NCBI GenBank assembly: GCA_021201175.1
Contig: JAJQFK010000079.1
Span: 1-15,700, forward strand
Direction of reading: 5' to 3'
Length of the DNA stretch: 15,700 nucleotides
DNA from: Candidatus Gastranaerophilales bacterium
GTDB taxonomy: Bacteria > Cyanobacteriota > Vampirovibrionia > Gastranaerophilales > Gastranaerophilaceae
Shown here: positions 6,650 through 15,394 of the stretch, piece after piece
How the letters are laid out: every line of letters starts with the position of its first letter
How positions within the stretch are numbered: the first letter of the stretch is position 1
Program-made: the position numbers and the translations under genes
Notes under the pieces: model-generated
What the model was told of the DNA's origin: nothing
The model's input: the letters and a program-made list of their open reading frames with translations, nothing else
The model's database searches: none

Positions 6650-9600
6650 ATGGAAGATAACAAAAAAAAGAAAAACGACTTATATTTCTTTATAACAAAA
6701 CCTCGTTTCGCAATGGTTATATCAATATTTATAACCCTTATAGGATTAGTTTCAATGTTCAGTTTGCAATTGGAAAAATATCCTAACATTACACCGCCGC
6801 AGGTATCAGTAAGAGCATCATATCCCGGAGCAAGTGCGGCTGTTATAGAATCCTCTGTTGCTTCAATCTTGGAATCCCAAATAAACGGTGTTGAAAATAT
6901 GCTTTATATGTCATCAACTTCTTATGATGAATCATATTCATTAAGCATATATTTTAAAGTCGGCACAAACAAAGATATAAATCTGGTTAATGTACAAAAT
7001 AGAATACAGCAGGTGCAAGCATTATTACCGGAAGATGTTACTCGTTTGGGTATAACAGCAAAAAACCAGGTATCAGGTGCCGGCGCTTGTATTTTGAATC
7101 TGGAATCTACAGATGGTTTAAAAGATCAATTATATTTAACAAACTATGCAACTATATATATCAAAGATGAAATATCACGTTTAGACGGTGTCGGTGAAGT
7201 AAATGTATACGGTGCCGGCGACTATAGTATGAGAGTCTGGCTTGACCCTCAGAAAATGGCAAACTTAAATGTATCAGTTTCTGAAGTTCAATCAGCAATA
7301 AACACCCAAAATATTCAAGTTTCCTCAGGGGCATTAGGAGCATTGCCAAGTAAAACAAATCAAACATTAAGAATGACTTTAATGACCAAAGGACGTCTGC
7401 TTGAACCGGAAGAATTTGAAGAAATAATAATAAGAGCAAATAAAGACGGCTCTAACATAAGATTAAAAGATATAGCAAGAGTTGAACTGGGGGCATATTC
7501 TTATGACAGACTTGGTATAATAGACGGTAAGCCGGCTGTAATAATTCAGGTTGTTCCTTTGCCGGATGCTAATACTATTAGTATTGTTAATCTTGTAAAT
7601 GAAAAAATTAAAAGCTTAAATACTTCACTTGAAAAAGAAAATATGGAAGTTAAAATGATGCACGATGAATCTAAGTTTATTCGTGAATCAATGAAAGAAG
7701 TTGTATTTACAATTTTATTAACTTCATTAATCGTAATTCTGGTAATATTCGTATTCTTAGGTGATTGGAGAGCAACATTAGTTCCGTGTGTAACAATTCC
7801 TGTGTCACTGGTAGGTACCTTTGCCGCCTTGCCGGTATTTGGTATGTCAATTAACTTGCTGACGCTGTTTGCGATGGTGCTGGCGGTGGCGGTTGTTGTA
7901 GATGACGCTATTGTTGTTATAGAAAACGTTAAGCGTCACTTAGAGGACGGTAAAACACCTATTGAAGCTACGCAATTAACTATGCAGGAAGTAGGAGGCG
8001 CATTAGTTGCCATGGCAATGGTTCTTATGGCGGTATTTGTTCCGGTATCATTCATTTCAGGGTTATCAGGATTGATGTACAGACAATTCGCCGTATGTAT
8101 TGCCGTATCTATTGCCTTATCAGCGGTATGTGCATTAACATTATCACCTGCTATGTGTTCAATAATATTAAGAGCAGAAGATCCAAACAGAAAACCGAGC
8201 AACTTTGTTACTGCTTTTATTAAAAAAGTATTTACAGCTTTTGATGAAAAATTTGATAAAGCTACTAAATGGTACTTAGAAGTAGTAAAAATGTTTGTTT
8301 ATAATAAAAAATTAACAATAACATTATATGTTTCCTTCCTGCTTTTAATGGGATTTTTATTCAAAATAATACCAACAGGTTTTATTCCGGATGAAGATCA
8401 GGCGGTATTAATGGCACAGATTGTACTTCCGGCAGGTTCTGCTTTAAATAAAACACAGGAAGTTCTTGAAAAACTTACAAAATCCATTGAAGATATAGAT
8501 GGAGTTGTAAAAGAAAGAATTATCGTATTTGCGGGAATGGGACCTGTAAATCAGGCATTTTGTGTTGTTCCTCTTGACGATTGGGATGAAAGAAAAGTAT
8601 ATCCGTGGGATTGGGTAAAAAGAAAATTACAGGGACGCCCTACGGATTTGTCGCATAACGGCATTTTAAAAGAAATAAGAAGTCGTGCAGCGTTAATTAA
8701 TGAAGCTTCTATAGCTGTATTCTCACCTCCTGCTATATCAGGTATGAGTATGTTAGGCGGATTTGAATTCCAAATGCTTTCAAAAGGCGAATATTCGTTT
8801 CAGGAAATAGAACAATTTGCAAATCAATTAACCGCAGCGGCAAATTCAGATCCGGACTTAACCAGTGTTTATACAACATATCAGGCAAATGTTCCTCAAT
8901 ACAGATTAAATATCAACTATGAAAAAGTATTGTCGCAAAATGTTGATATTCAAGAACTTTATTCAACTTTATCTTCAACTTTAGGGTCATATTATGTAAA
9001 TGACTTTAATAAATTAGGTCGTGTATTTAAAGTACAGCTTCAAGCCGAAGATAATTTCAGAAATAAAGCAACAGACCTTGAAAATATATATGTTAAAAAC
9101 TTAAACGGTCAAATGGTTCCGTTAATGACCATGATTAGTTTAGAACAAACAGTGGGCGCTGCTTCTATTACAAGATTTAATCAATACCGCTCAGTACAAT
9201 ACTCCGGTCAGCCGTCAAGCGGTAAAAGTTCAGGTGAAGCAATGAAAGCAATGGAAGCTGTTTCGCTTAAAACACTTCCGAACGATGTAGGTTATGACTG
9301 GTCAGGTACATCATTGCAGGAAAGAGAATCATCGGGTCAAACCGGTATAGTTATTGCACTGGCATTAACCTTCGTATACTTATTCCTTGTTGCGTTATAT
9401 GAAAGTTGGTCAATACCTGTTGCAGTACTATTAATTGCTCCTGTTGCAGCCCTTGGTGCTTTGGTTTTCCAGATGATGTTAGGTCAATCATTTGACTTAT
9501 ATTCACAGGTGGGTATGATAGCATTAATAGGTATTGCTGCAAAACAATCAATATTGATTGTCGAATTTGCAAAAGATTTGCATGAAAAAGGCATGGGTAT

Positions 9601-9862
9601 TGAAGAAGCGGCTATCGAAGCGGCAAGAATAAGATTCAGAGCTATTATGATGACGGCACTTGCATTTGTATTCGGTGTACTTCCGATGGTATTTGCAACA
9701 GGTGCAGGCGCACAGAGTAGAGTTTCAGTCGGTTCTACCGTATTTGGAGGTATGACAGCCGCCGCTACTATCGGTACAATATTAACACCTGTTTTCTATG
9801 TAATTGTTCAATCTTTTGTTGAAAATAGAACAAAGAAAAAACAAGAAAAACAAGTCAATTAA
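6650..9862 (+). CDS. RND efflux pump, HAE1 family (AcrB/MexB-like)
   Basis: At 1070 residues this has the full length of a hydrophobe/amphiphile exporter that uses proton influx to move drugs, bile salts or lipids out through a TolC channel. The first membrane helix follows the N-terminal KPRFAMV. The second half begins near the Lys-Lys-Leu-Thr-Ile segment at about residue 552. The TM4 proton-relay aspartates are both present (VVDDAIVVIENVKRH, Asp418 and Asp419), as is the TM10 lysine (GIAAKQSILIVEFA, Lys965). The common AAKN is AAKQ here, with Gln966. The porter domains begin with YPNITPPQVSVRASYPGAS. No frameshift or loss is seen. The ribosome binding site is weak (GAGAGAA before the ATG), and the start is fixed mainly by homology and by the 16-base gap from the adaptor gene. 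Confidence 0.96.
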   Translation: MEDNKKKKNDLYFFITKPRFAMVISIFITLIGLVSMFSLQLEKYPNITPPQVSVRASYPGASAAVIESSVASILESQINGVENMLYMSSTSYDESYSLSIYFKVGTNKDINLVNVQNRIQQVQALLPEDVTRLGITAKNQVSGAGACILNLESTDGLKDQLYLTNYATIYIKDEISRLDGVGEVNVYGAGDYSMRVWLDPQKMANLNVSVSEVQSAINTQNIQVSSGALGALPSKTNQTLRMTLMTKGRLLEPEEFEEIIIRANKDGSNIRLKDIARVELGAYSYDRLGIIDGKPAVIIQVVPLPDANTISIVNLVNEKIKSLNTSLEKENMEVKMMHDESKFIRESMKEVVFTILLTSLIVILVIFVFLGDWRATLVPCVTIPVSLVGTFAALPVFGMSINLLTLFAMVLAVAVVVDDAIVVIENVKRHLEDGKTPIEATQLTMQEVGGALVAMAMVLMAVFVPVSFISGLSGLMYRQFAVCIAVSIALSAVCALTLSPAMCSIILRAEDPNRKPSNFVTAFIKKVFTAFDEKFDKATKWYLEVVKMFVYNKKLTITLYVSFLLLMGFLFKIIPTGFIPDEDQAVLMAQIVLPAGSALNKTQEVLEKLTKSIEDIDGVVKERIIVFAGMGPVNQAFCVVPLDDWDERKVYPWDWVKRKLQGRPTDLSHNGILKEIRSRAALINEASIAVFSPPAISGMSMLGGFEFQMLSKGEYSFQEIEQFANQLTAAANSDPDLTSVYTTYQANVPQYRLNINYEKVLSQNVDIQELYSTLSSTLGSYYVNDFNKLGRVFKVQLQAEDNFRNKATDLENIYVKNLNGQMVPLMTMISLEQTVGAASITRFNQYRSVQYSGQPSSGKSSGEAMKAMEAVSLKTLPNDVGYDWSGTSLQERESSGQTGIVIALALTFVYLFLVALYESWSIPVAVLLIAPVAALGALVFQMMLGQSFDLYSQVGMIALIGIAAKQSILIVEFAKDLHEKGMGIEEAAIEAARIRFRAIMMTALAFVFGVLPMVFATGAGAQSRVSVGSTVFGGMTAAATIGTILTPVFYVIVQSFVENRTKKKQEKQVN

Positions 9863-9886
9863 AACATTAAAGAGTGGAGTATAAAA

Positions 9887-10138
9887 ATGAAGAAGATATT
9901 ATTTACATTTATAGTGTTATTATTAGCAAGTCCTGCATTTGCAAATGACAGACCATATAGAGATATGCCTTACAATGAACAGCCTCCGGCAATAGAGCAA
10001 ACTCGTTCATCAGAATACGGGCATTCGCGTCATCATGAATCATGGTGGGACAAACTAAGAAGATGGTTTTTTAGACACGATAAAAACAATAGGGCAAGAG
10101 AAAGAGAAGCAGTTAATCCTTCAAAGGCGGGAAGATGA
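9887..10138 (+). CDS. Small secreted basic protein resembling the leader of the TolC-like channel
   Basis: This 83-residue protein has a clear Sec signal peptide (LLLASPAFA, cut after Ala19). The mature 64 residues contain PYRD (23-26), a His-rich stretch, and an aromatic and basic segment (WWDKLRRWFFRHDKNNRARERE, about 53-74) that could lie on a membrane or bind an acidic partner. I do not recognise a named family. Its first 26 residues match those of the next gene's product at 15 positions, including the PxRD just after the signal peptide. Both proteins also place an aromatic-basic motif at residues 53-75. AGAGTGGAG upstream of the ATG supports translation. Its TGA overlaps the ATG of the channel gene, so the two are translationally coupled and probably work together. 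Function unknown. Confidence 0.75.
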   Translation: MKKILFTFIVLLLASPAFANDRPYRDMPYNEQPPAIEQTRSSEYGHSRHHESWWDKLRRWFFRHDKNNRAREREAVNPSKAGR

Positions 10139-11712
10139 AAAAGAAGTTATTTATATTATTATTTTTATTAGCGGCAAGTCCTGTTTTTGCTGATGAAAAT
10201 CCTTTTAGAGATGATGTTATTAATGCTAATACAACATCTTTGAAACAGAGTGAAATAAATTCCGATACTGTTGTTAGTTCAAATAAAACAGGATTTTTCA
10301 AAAAGATATTTTCAAAATCAAACAAAAATACAAAAGCAGATAAGAAATCCAAAAAAGCTACAAAAAAATCTGTAAAAACAGAGCAAACAGCACAAACTTC
10401 ACAAAATGAAGAACCTGCCGTAAATAATGACAGTAATACAAAAGTATTAACAGATACAGCTTACCACGGCGGTATAAATACAAATAAAATTATTGAAGTA
10501 AATGATTGTGTTAAAATCGCATTAGAACATCATCCGGCTATTCATGCCGCAATGAGCAATGCGGAAGTATACAAAAGTAAAATAGCACAAGCATGGGCAA
10601 ACTATTTTCCTACGCTTTCAGCGGGAATAAGTTATTCAAGAAACGATATGCAAATAACAAATGTTGCAACTTCTGCTCAAAAGTATGATATGTTTTACAC
10701 TCCGACTGTATCGGGTAATTTGCTTTTATTTGACTTTGGTAAAACAAAAGCTCAGGCAGATATTGCAAAAAGAACATACGAATCTGCGGAATATAGCCTT
10801 CAAACCAGTATTAACACAGTAATTTACAATGTTAAACAATCATATTACAATTTACTGTTTGCGCAACAACAGGTAAGAGTATATGAGGACACGGTAAAAG
10901 ACTACGAATTACACTTAGAACAGGCAAAAGCATATTATAATATAGGTACAAAGCCCAAAATAGATGTCTTAACCGCTGAATATAACCTTGGAAAAGCAAA
11001 GCTGAATTTAATTCAAGCAAATAATACAATGAAAATTGCCTATGTACAGTTAAGTAATGCAATGGGCATGCCTGATTATTCAGATTATGATGTTACAGAT
11101 AACTTGACAACAAAAGCATACAGCATAAATGTAGATGACGCAGTAAATACGGCATTTGATACAAGTCCGGAGCTTCTTGCCGCAAAGAAAAAAGCTGATG
11201 CGTCCGAGATTTTAGTGCGTTCGTCCAAAAGAGCATTTACTCCTAATATACAGGGGTTCGCTTCATATACTAACGGCGGTAAAAAAGTAGATACAGATTA
11301 TGGTTATCAATTTGGCGCCGAACTTAGTTATTCTACGGTAAATTTACTGCTGTTGAAAAAACAGGTAGATGAAGCAAAAGCCACATATAAAAAGGATTTA
11401 GCTGATTATGAAACAACAAAACAAGATATTTATTTTGAAGTTAAACAAGCATATATAACTTTAACAAATGCTCAAGACAGTATAGTTGTTGCAAAATTAA
11501 ATATGGATCAGGCAAAAGAACAATATGATCAGGCATCAGGAAGATATAAAGTAGGTTTAGGCGATGCAATCGAACTTAAAGATGCAGAAACTACCTATAG
11601 AAATTCTCAGCTTGATTATTATAATACTTTGTTAGATTATCACGTTTCAGCCGCTGATTTAGAAAGATTAATGGGAGTTCCCCTAAATTCTTCTGATGTC
11701 GATTTATTATAA
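10135..11712 (+). CDS. TolC-like outer-membrane efflux channel with a Lys-rich N-terminal extension
   Basis: This 525-residue protein is the exit duct of the pump. A signal peptide (cut after Ala19, LLAASPVFA) is followed by an unusual region of about 95 residues: PFRD (23-26), FFKKIF (54-59), a Lys/Ser/Thr stretch (60-82) and a Gln/Asn-rich linker. The outer membrane efflux domain begins near residue 118 (NKIIEVNDCVKIALEHHP) and has the two expected repeats, each a helix-strand-strand-helix unit, the second starting near DDAVNTAFDTSPELLAAKKKA. There is no lipobox, so it is more TolC-like than OprM-like. The start overlaps the previous stop (ATGA). The extension is absent from typical TolC proteins, and its role, perhaps contact with peptidoglycan or another envelope layer, is inference. 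Confidence 0.92.
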   Translation: MKKKLFILLFLLAASPVFADENPFRDDVINANTTSLKQSEINSDTVVSSNKTGFFKKIFSKSNKNTKADKKSKKATKKSVKTEQTAQTSQNEEPAVNNDSNTKVLTDTAYHGGINTNKIIEVNDCVKIALEHHPAIHAAMSNAEVYKSKIAQAWANYFPTLSAGISYSRNDMQITNVATSAQKYDMFYTPTVSGNLLLFDFGKTKAQADIAKRTYESAEYSLQTSINTVIYNVKQSYYNLLFAQQQVRVYEDTVKDYELHLEQAKAYYNIGTKPKIDVLTAEYNLGKAKLNLIQANNTMKIAYVQLSNAMGMPDYSDYDVTDNLTTKAYSINVDDAVNTAFDTSPELLAAKKKADASEILVRSSKRAFTPNIQGFASYTNGGKKVDTDYGYQFGAELSYSTVNLLLLKKQVDEAKATYKKDLADYETTKQDIYFEVKQAYITLTNAQDSIVVAKLNMDQAKEQYDQASGRYKVGLGDAIELKDAETTYRNSQLDYYNTLLDYHVSAADLERLMGVPLNSSDVDLL

Positions 11713-11738
11713 TCCAAAATGTTCAAAAGAACTATATT

Positions 11739-12740
11739 ATGAAACACTTAAAAGAACCTGAATATACAAAACTCTTAGAATACCAAAGAAATGGACTTAT
11801 TGAACAAGTCCATTTCGGTATTCTGATTCATATGAACAAAAACGGAATAATAAAAAAAATAGGTAATGATAATAATTATTTGTTTTATCAGCGCTCCTGC
11901 ATGAAGCCTATACAAGCCTCACTTCTTATAGATTTTGAACTTGATAAAAAATTTGAATTTACTCTTGAAGAAATTGCTGTTTGCTGTGCTTCTCATACGG
12001 GAGATTTAATACATCAGAATATTATAAAATCCATTTTAAAAAAAATTAACGCAAGTACTGACGATTTATTGCTTAATCCGCACACACCTTTAAGCGTTGA
12101 TGAACAAAAACGGTTGATAATTAACAATCTTCCTGCGGAAAAAATACATAATAATTGCTCCGGCAAACATAGTGCAATGTTGGCAATATGCAAGCATAAT
12201 AATTTTGATATTTCCAACTATAACGATATAAATCACCCGCTTTCAGAAATTGTAATAAATAAAGTGTGCAGTCTGTGTGAAACAAAAAAATCTGAAATTG
12301 TAATAAGTAAAGACGGCTGCGGACTTCCTGTAGCGGCTGTTACTCTTGAACAATTGGGCAAGGGGTTTTTAAATTTATTTTTAGACCCAAAATATAAAAA
12401 AATTAAAGACGCTTTTTTAAATTATCCATATTTAATAGGCGGAAAACAACGTTTAGATTCTGAAATTATAAATATTTCAAATAATTTAGTTGCTAAAGTA
12501 GGGGCTTGCGGTTTGTGTGTTGTTGTTAATTTAGACAAAAAAGAATGCATTGTTGTAAAAATTGCAGACTCAAACATGGAGGCAAGAACAAACGTAGTTA
12601 CTCAAGCACTTTTACAAATAAAATGGCTGGATACAAATAATGTATTTTCCAGCCGTTTAAACAATATATATAATGGAGAAATAAAGTCTCAATACGGAGA
12701 AATATTAGGCAGCATAATGCCATGTTTTAATATTAACTAA
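11739..12740 (+). CDS. L-asparaginase, Rhizobium etli type (asparaginase II family, class 3)
   Basis: This 333-residue protein belongs to the asparaginase II family typified by R. etli ReAV, unrelated to the E. coli AnsA/AnsB fold. It should hydrolyse asparagine to aspartate and ammonia in the cytoplasm; there is no signal peptide. The catalytic elements are visible: SCMK (Ser53, Lys56), CCASHTGD (Ser85), NNCSGKH (Cys140, Lys143), KDGCGLPV (Cys194) and AKVGA (Lys253). As I recall the ReAV structure, Ser48, Lys51, Ser80, Cys135, Lys138 and Cys189 correspond with a constant offset of five, so the two Ser-Lys pairs and the zinc site are all kept. The Glu usual in the KxGAEG-type motif is Cys257. 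The ribosome binding site is poor (AAAAGAAC). It may be read through from the efflux operon, 26 bases upstream. Its stop overlaps that of the convergent gene. Confidence 0.88.
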   Translation: MKHLKEPEYTKLLEYQRNGLIEQVHFGILIHMNKNGIIKKIGNDNNYLFYQRSCMKPIQASLLIDFELDKKFEFTLEEIAVCCASHTGDLIHQNIIKSILKKINASTDDLLLNPHTPLSVDEQKRLIINNLPAEKIHNNCSGKHSAMLAICKHNNFDISNYNDINHPLSEIVINKVCSLCETKKSEIVISKDGCGLPVAAVTLEQLGKGFLNLFLDPKYKKIKDAFLNYPYLIGGKQRLDSEIINISNNLVAKVGACGLCVVVNLDKKECIVVKIADSNMEARTNVVTQALLQIKWLDTNNVFSSRLNNIYNGEIKSQYGEILGSIMPCFNIN

Positions 12741-13609
12741 GCAAAAGTTCCAAAAGATTCTTCAATATTTTTACTAATTATTTCTTTAACTGAATCCATT
12801 TCTGTTTCAACAGAACTTTCTTCTGTTTGTATTTGCTCCAGACGAAGTTCAAGAGTTTTATCTTCTTTTTGTAACCTTGCAGTGGCTTCTTCATACTCTG
12901 CTTCTGCCGCAGCATCATCAGAAGTATCTAAAACACTTGAAATAGAACTTGAACCTTGCCATACAATATCTTCCCACTCTGAATCAGTTTCTAATTGTTG
13001 TATCAGCCATTCTCCGGATTCTAACATTTCTTGAAGATATGAAGGATCTGTACAATTTTCATCATATAAATATTTTTCATCATCATTTTTTAAATATGAA
13101 TATGATGACGTTGATGTAGATGTTGTCACCCCTGAAGATTCCGAATAATTTTCATTATAGTATGCCGATAATTCACTTACTGTCCAGGTTGACATCTCAG
13201 CAGCGTTTTCATCATCACTTAAATATTTATTTAAAAATTCAGAAGCTGAATAATAAGAAGTAACATCATTACCATCTTCATCCTGTTCATCAACAGATAC
13301 GCAGCTTTCTTTTCCCGGAACAACAACGTTTCCGTTTAAATCTACAATTCTCATACACAATCCCGAAAAAGGATCTTGTGAAGTTAAAATTTCGTACGTT
13401 AATTGTTGTGTAACAGAAGCTCCGCTGTCATCAACAAATGTAGCCTGTAATATTCTGTTATTCAGTTTTTCACTATACTCCGTTGCTATATCACTCGTTT
13501 CTGATGCCAATGCCAATCTTTGTTGAGATATTTGCTGCGCCTCATATACTAAATCACTCATTCTTGCTGTAAGACAAAGGTAACGTCCCTGTGATGCGGC
13601 TAATCCCAT
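12737..13609 (-). CDS. Acidic protein of unknown function with helical ends and variable centre
   Basis: This 290-residue protein matches no family I can name with confidence, though an MGLAASQ-type N-terminus seems familiar from gut Melainabacteria. The first 55 residues (MGLAASQGRYLCLTARMSDL onward) and the last 55 (about 238-284, Glu/Lys/Leu-rich) are predicted long helices, the latter a probable coiled coil. The centre is very acidic, with a Ser/Thr run at 155-171 and several Tyr and Trp residues. This plan, helical termini around a variable middle and no signal peptide, recalls flagellin or other type III-exported filament proteins, but no diagnostic motif confirms it. AAAGGAG (minus strand, 13618-13624) lies eight bases before the ATG, so the start is firm. 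The stop TAG shares bases with the asparaginase TAA, leaving no room for a terminator. Confidence 0.75.
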   Translation of the reverse strand: MGLAASQGRYLCLTARMSDLVYEAQQISQQRLALASETSDIATEYSEKLNNRILQATFVDDSGASVTQQLTYEILTSQDPFSGLCMRIVDLNGNVVVPGKESCVSVDEQDEDGNDVTSYYSASEFLNKYLSDDENAAEMSTWTVSELSAYYNENYSESSGVTTSTSTSSYSYLKNDDEKYLYDENCTDPSYLQEMLESGEWLIQQLETDSEWEDIVWQGSSSISSVLDTSDDAAAEAEYEEATARLQKEDKTLELRLEQIQTEESSVETEMDSVKEIISKNIEESFGTFA

Positions 13610-13770
13610 AAATTATACTCCTTTGTATATATTGCTATATTAATTATGTCGGTACAATTTTCCATAAACTTTAATTATTTTTTCGATTTTTTAATATAAT
13701 GTTACATTTTTAAACATTTTGCCCCTTGCAACTTATTCTTGTTTATCTGTTGTTTAATATTTATCCGTGA

Positions 13771-13797
13771 AAAAAAAATTTCGCTTTTAGGCGAAAT
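13771..13797 (-). terminator. Rho-independent terminator of the nucleotidase gene
   Basis: On the minus strand ATTTCGC, a six-base loop and GCGAAAT form a perfect seven-pair stem (13778-13797), directly followed by eight T residues (minus strand, 13771-13778). It lies about 46 bases after the nucleotidase stop codon. It separates that gene from the 290-residue protein gene, which must have its own promoter in 13624-13770. Confidence 0.85.
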
Positions 13798-13843
13798 ATT
13801 AAGAAAGAAATATGTATATAATATGAAAAATTTTATATTTATT

Positions 13844-15394
13844 TTATTGCAAGATTTTTATTCTGTTGTCTTTATGCACTTCAAACGGCTGATTTAAAGT
13901 TTTAATATAATCTATAGTAACCTTATCTTTATCAAAATCATAATTTTCTATAACATCATCAGGTTCTCTTTTTAACATTTCAAGATTATCGCCGCCTTTT
14001 AACAAGAATTCATCATATACAGCAGTATAATATTTAGTTGAATCAGGATTATTAACATCTATAGCATGTTGTTGATTTTGTTTATCCGTGTATATTAATT
14101 CTGTTAAATTACCTTGAGAATCAAGAGTATATGAAAGTCCGGAAACTTGAAGAATACCGGGTTTATAATTTTTAGAACTTAAAGATTTCCCGCAAAGTTT
14201 CAATGCATCAACTAAATCTTTTTCATTTATTTTTACTTTTGCTAATTTATTACAAAACGGAAATATACTGGAAATATCACGTTCTGTTACAGGTCCGTAA
14301 TCAACACTTCCGCGGAAATTTGCAGAATTTACTAATACTATATCAGCATCTAAATTATTTCTCAATGCATCAGCTACAAAATCCGCCCACGGATTTTCTT
14401 CTGTCAATGCGTTTTTCGGAATGGGGTCAACATGTTTTAAATTACCTATTTGAGGCGATTGTCCGAGTACTGCATCAACTGTTTTTGTCATCATTAAATT
14501 TGGCGAATATATATTTGTATCCATTACATTATTTTGCGCATATTTTATTACTCCGGCATCATCAAATTCAAGATTTAATACGCCAAAGTGATTTCCATCT
14601 CTGCCCGCTTGCGTTATAATTATCGGTTCCCCAGTTTTAGAATAAAGCAGATTTTCGCCCTCTTTTATTCCTTCTATTAATTCATGCGAATGCCCGCCGA
14701 GTATTACGTCTATTCCGGAAACTCTTTGCGCTATTTCTTTTTCAATTGCATTACCCTCATGAGATAAAAGTATTATTTTATTTAATCCTTGATTTTGTAA
14801 TTTTTTTACTTCTTCATCTAATTCTTTTATTGTCTGCTCTTTATCGTCAATTGTTATACCTTCTAAAACACTTTTATCTTTCAGTCTTGTTGACATATCT
14901 GACGGCTGCACACCAATAACTCCATATTTTTCTCCATTTTGCCCGTTTATAACAGTCGAACGCAATACCGTATTTGCCAATGGTGTATTTTTATCCGGAA
15001 AATTTAAGTTCATACCGAGAATACTGGTTTTTGAATTTTTTAATAATTCCTCGCACTTTGAAGCAGTTATATCGAACTCATGATTACCTAATGCTTCTGC
15101 CTGAATACCTGCAAGATTTAAAAATTCTACCCCGACTTTATCTCTTTTATCATCACCCCCGATAAAAAGATCACCCGATGAAAGCTTTAATATATCCGAG
15201 TTATTTTGTTTCGCTATATATCCCGCATGCTCACTTGCAGAAATAAGTCTTTGCATTTTTGGTATTTGACCGTGTACATCATTAATATAAAAAATTGAAG
15301 TCTTTGTCGTTTTATTGTCATTAACGTTTGGCGGTGTTATTTTGTTATTAATATCTGTTGGATTGTTTCCAAATTTCGCTGAAAGAATGTTCAT
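13844..15394 (-). CDS. 5'-nucleotidase/UshA-family metallophosphoesterase
   Basis: This 516-residue protein has the two-domain plan of bacterial 5'-nucleotidases. The calcineurin-like domain has INDVHGQ (Asp39, His41), SSGDLFIGG (Asp75), LGNHEFD (Asn104, His105), LSHEGN (His212) and GGHSHE (His235, His237), the complete two-metal site. The C-terminal domain (about 320-510) has ENPWADFVADALR, NSANFRGS with Arg361, and IFPFCNKL, matching the 5'-nucleotidase C-terminal family; the usual NxGxR is varied. Substrates are probably nucleotides, UDP-sugars or cyclic nucleotides. Unlike UshA it has no signal peptide: the first 33 residues are polar and Asn/Thr-rich. Either it is cytoplasmic or it uses another export route. 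The ribosome binding site is weak (TGGAAT). It ends at a clear terminator, and an unidentified gene lies upstream on the same strand. Confidence 0.9.
   Translation of the reverse strand: MNILSAKFGNNPTDINNKITPPNVNDNKTTKTSIFYINDVHGQIPKMQRLISASEHAGYIAKQNNSDILKLSSGDLFIGGDDKRDKVGVEFLNLAGIQAEALGNHEFDITASKCEELLKNSKTSILGMNLNFPDKNTPLANTVLRSTVINGQNGEKYGVIGVQPSDMSTRLKDKSVLEGITIDDKEQTIKELDEEVKKLQNQGLNKIILLSHEGNAIEKEIAQRVSGIDVILGGHSHELIEGIKEGENLLYSKTGEPIIITQAGRDGNHFGVLNLEFDDAGVIKYAQNNVMDTNIYSPNLMMTKTVDAVLGQSPQIGNLKHVDPIPKNALTEENPWADFVADALRNNLDADIVLVNSANFRGSVDYGPVTERDISSIFPFCNKLAKVKINEKDLVDALKLCGKSLSSKNYKPGILQVSGLSYTLDSQGNLTELIYTDKQNQQHAIDVNNPDSTKYYTAVYDEFLLKGGDNLEMLKREPDDVIENYDFDKDKVTIDYIKTLNQPFEVHKDNRIKILQ

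Noticed and set aside
7161..7439. Minus-strand open frames within the RND pump gene, including this one and those at 7936-8202 and 9351-9572
   Set aside because: They lie inside a full-length conserved pump and show no motif or ribosome binding site.
11708..11713. TATAAT at the end of the channel gene as a promoter for the asparaginase
   Set aside because: No -35-like hexamer lies 16-18 bases upstream (AAATTC or TAAATT only), so it is not supported.
14203..14619. Plus-strand open frame of 138 codons inside the nucleotidase gene
   Set aside because: It is antisense to a gene with a complete set of metal-site motifs, and its protein is Leu/His/Tyr-rich in the way expected of a complementary frame.
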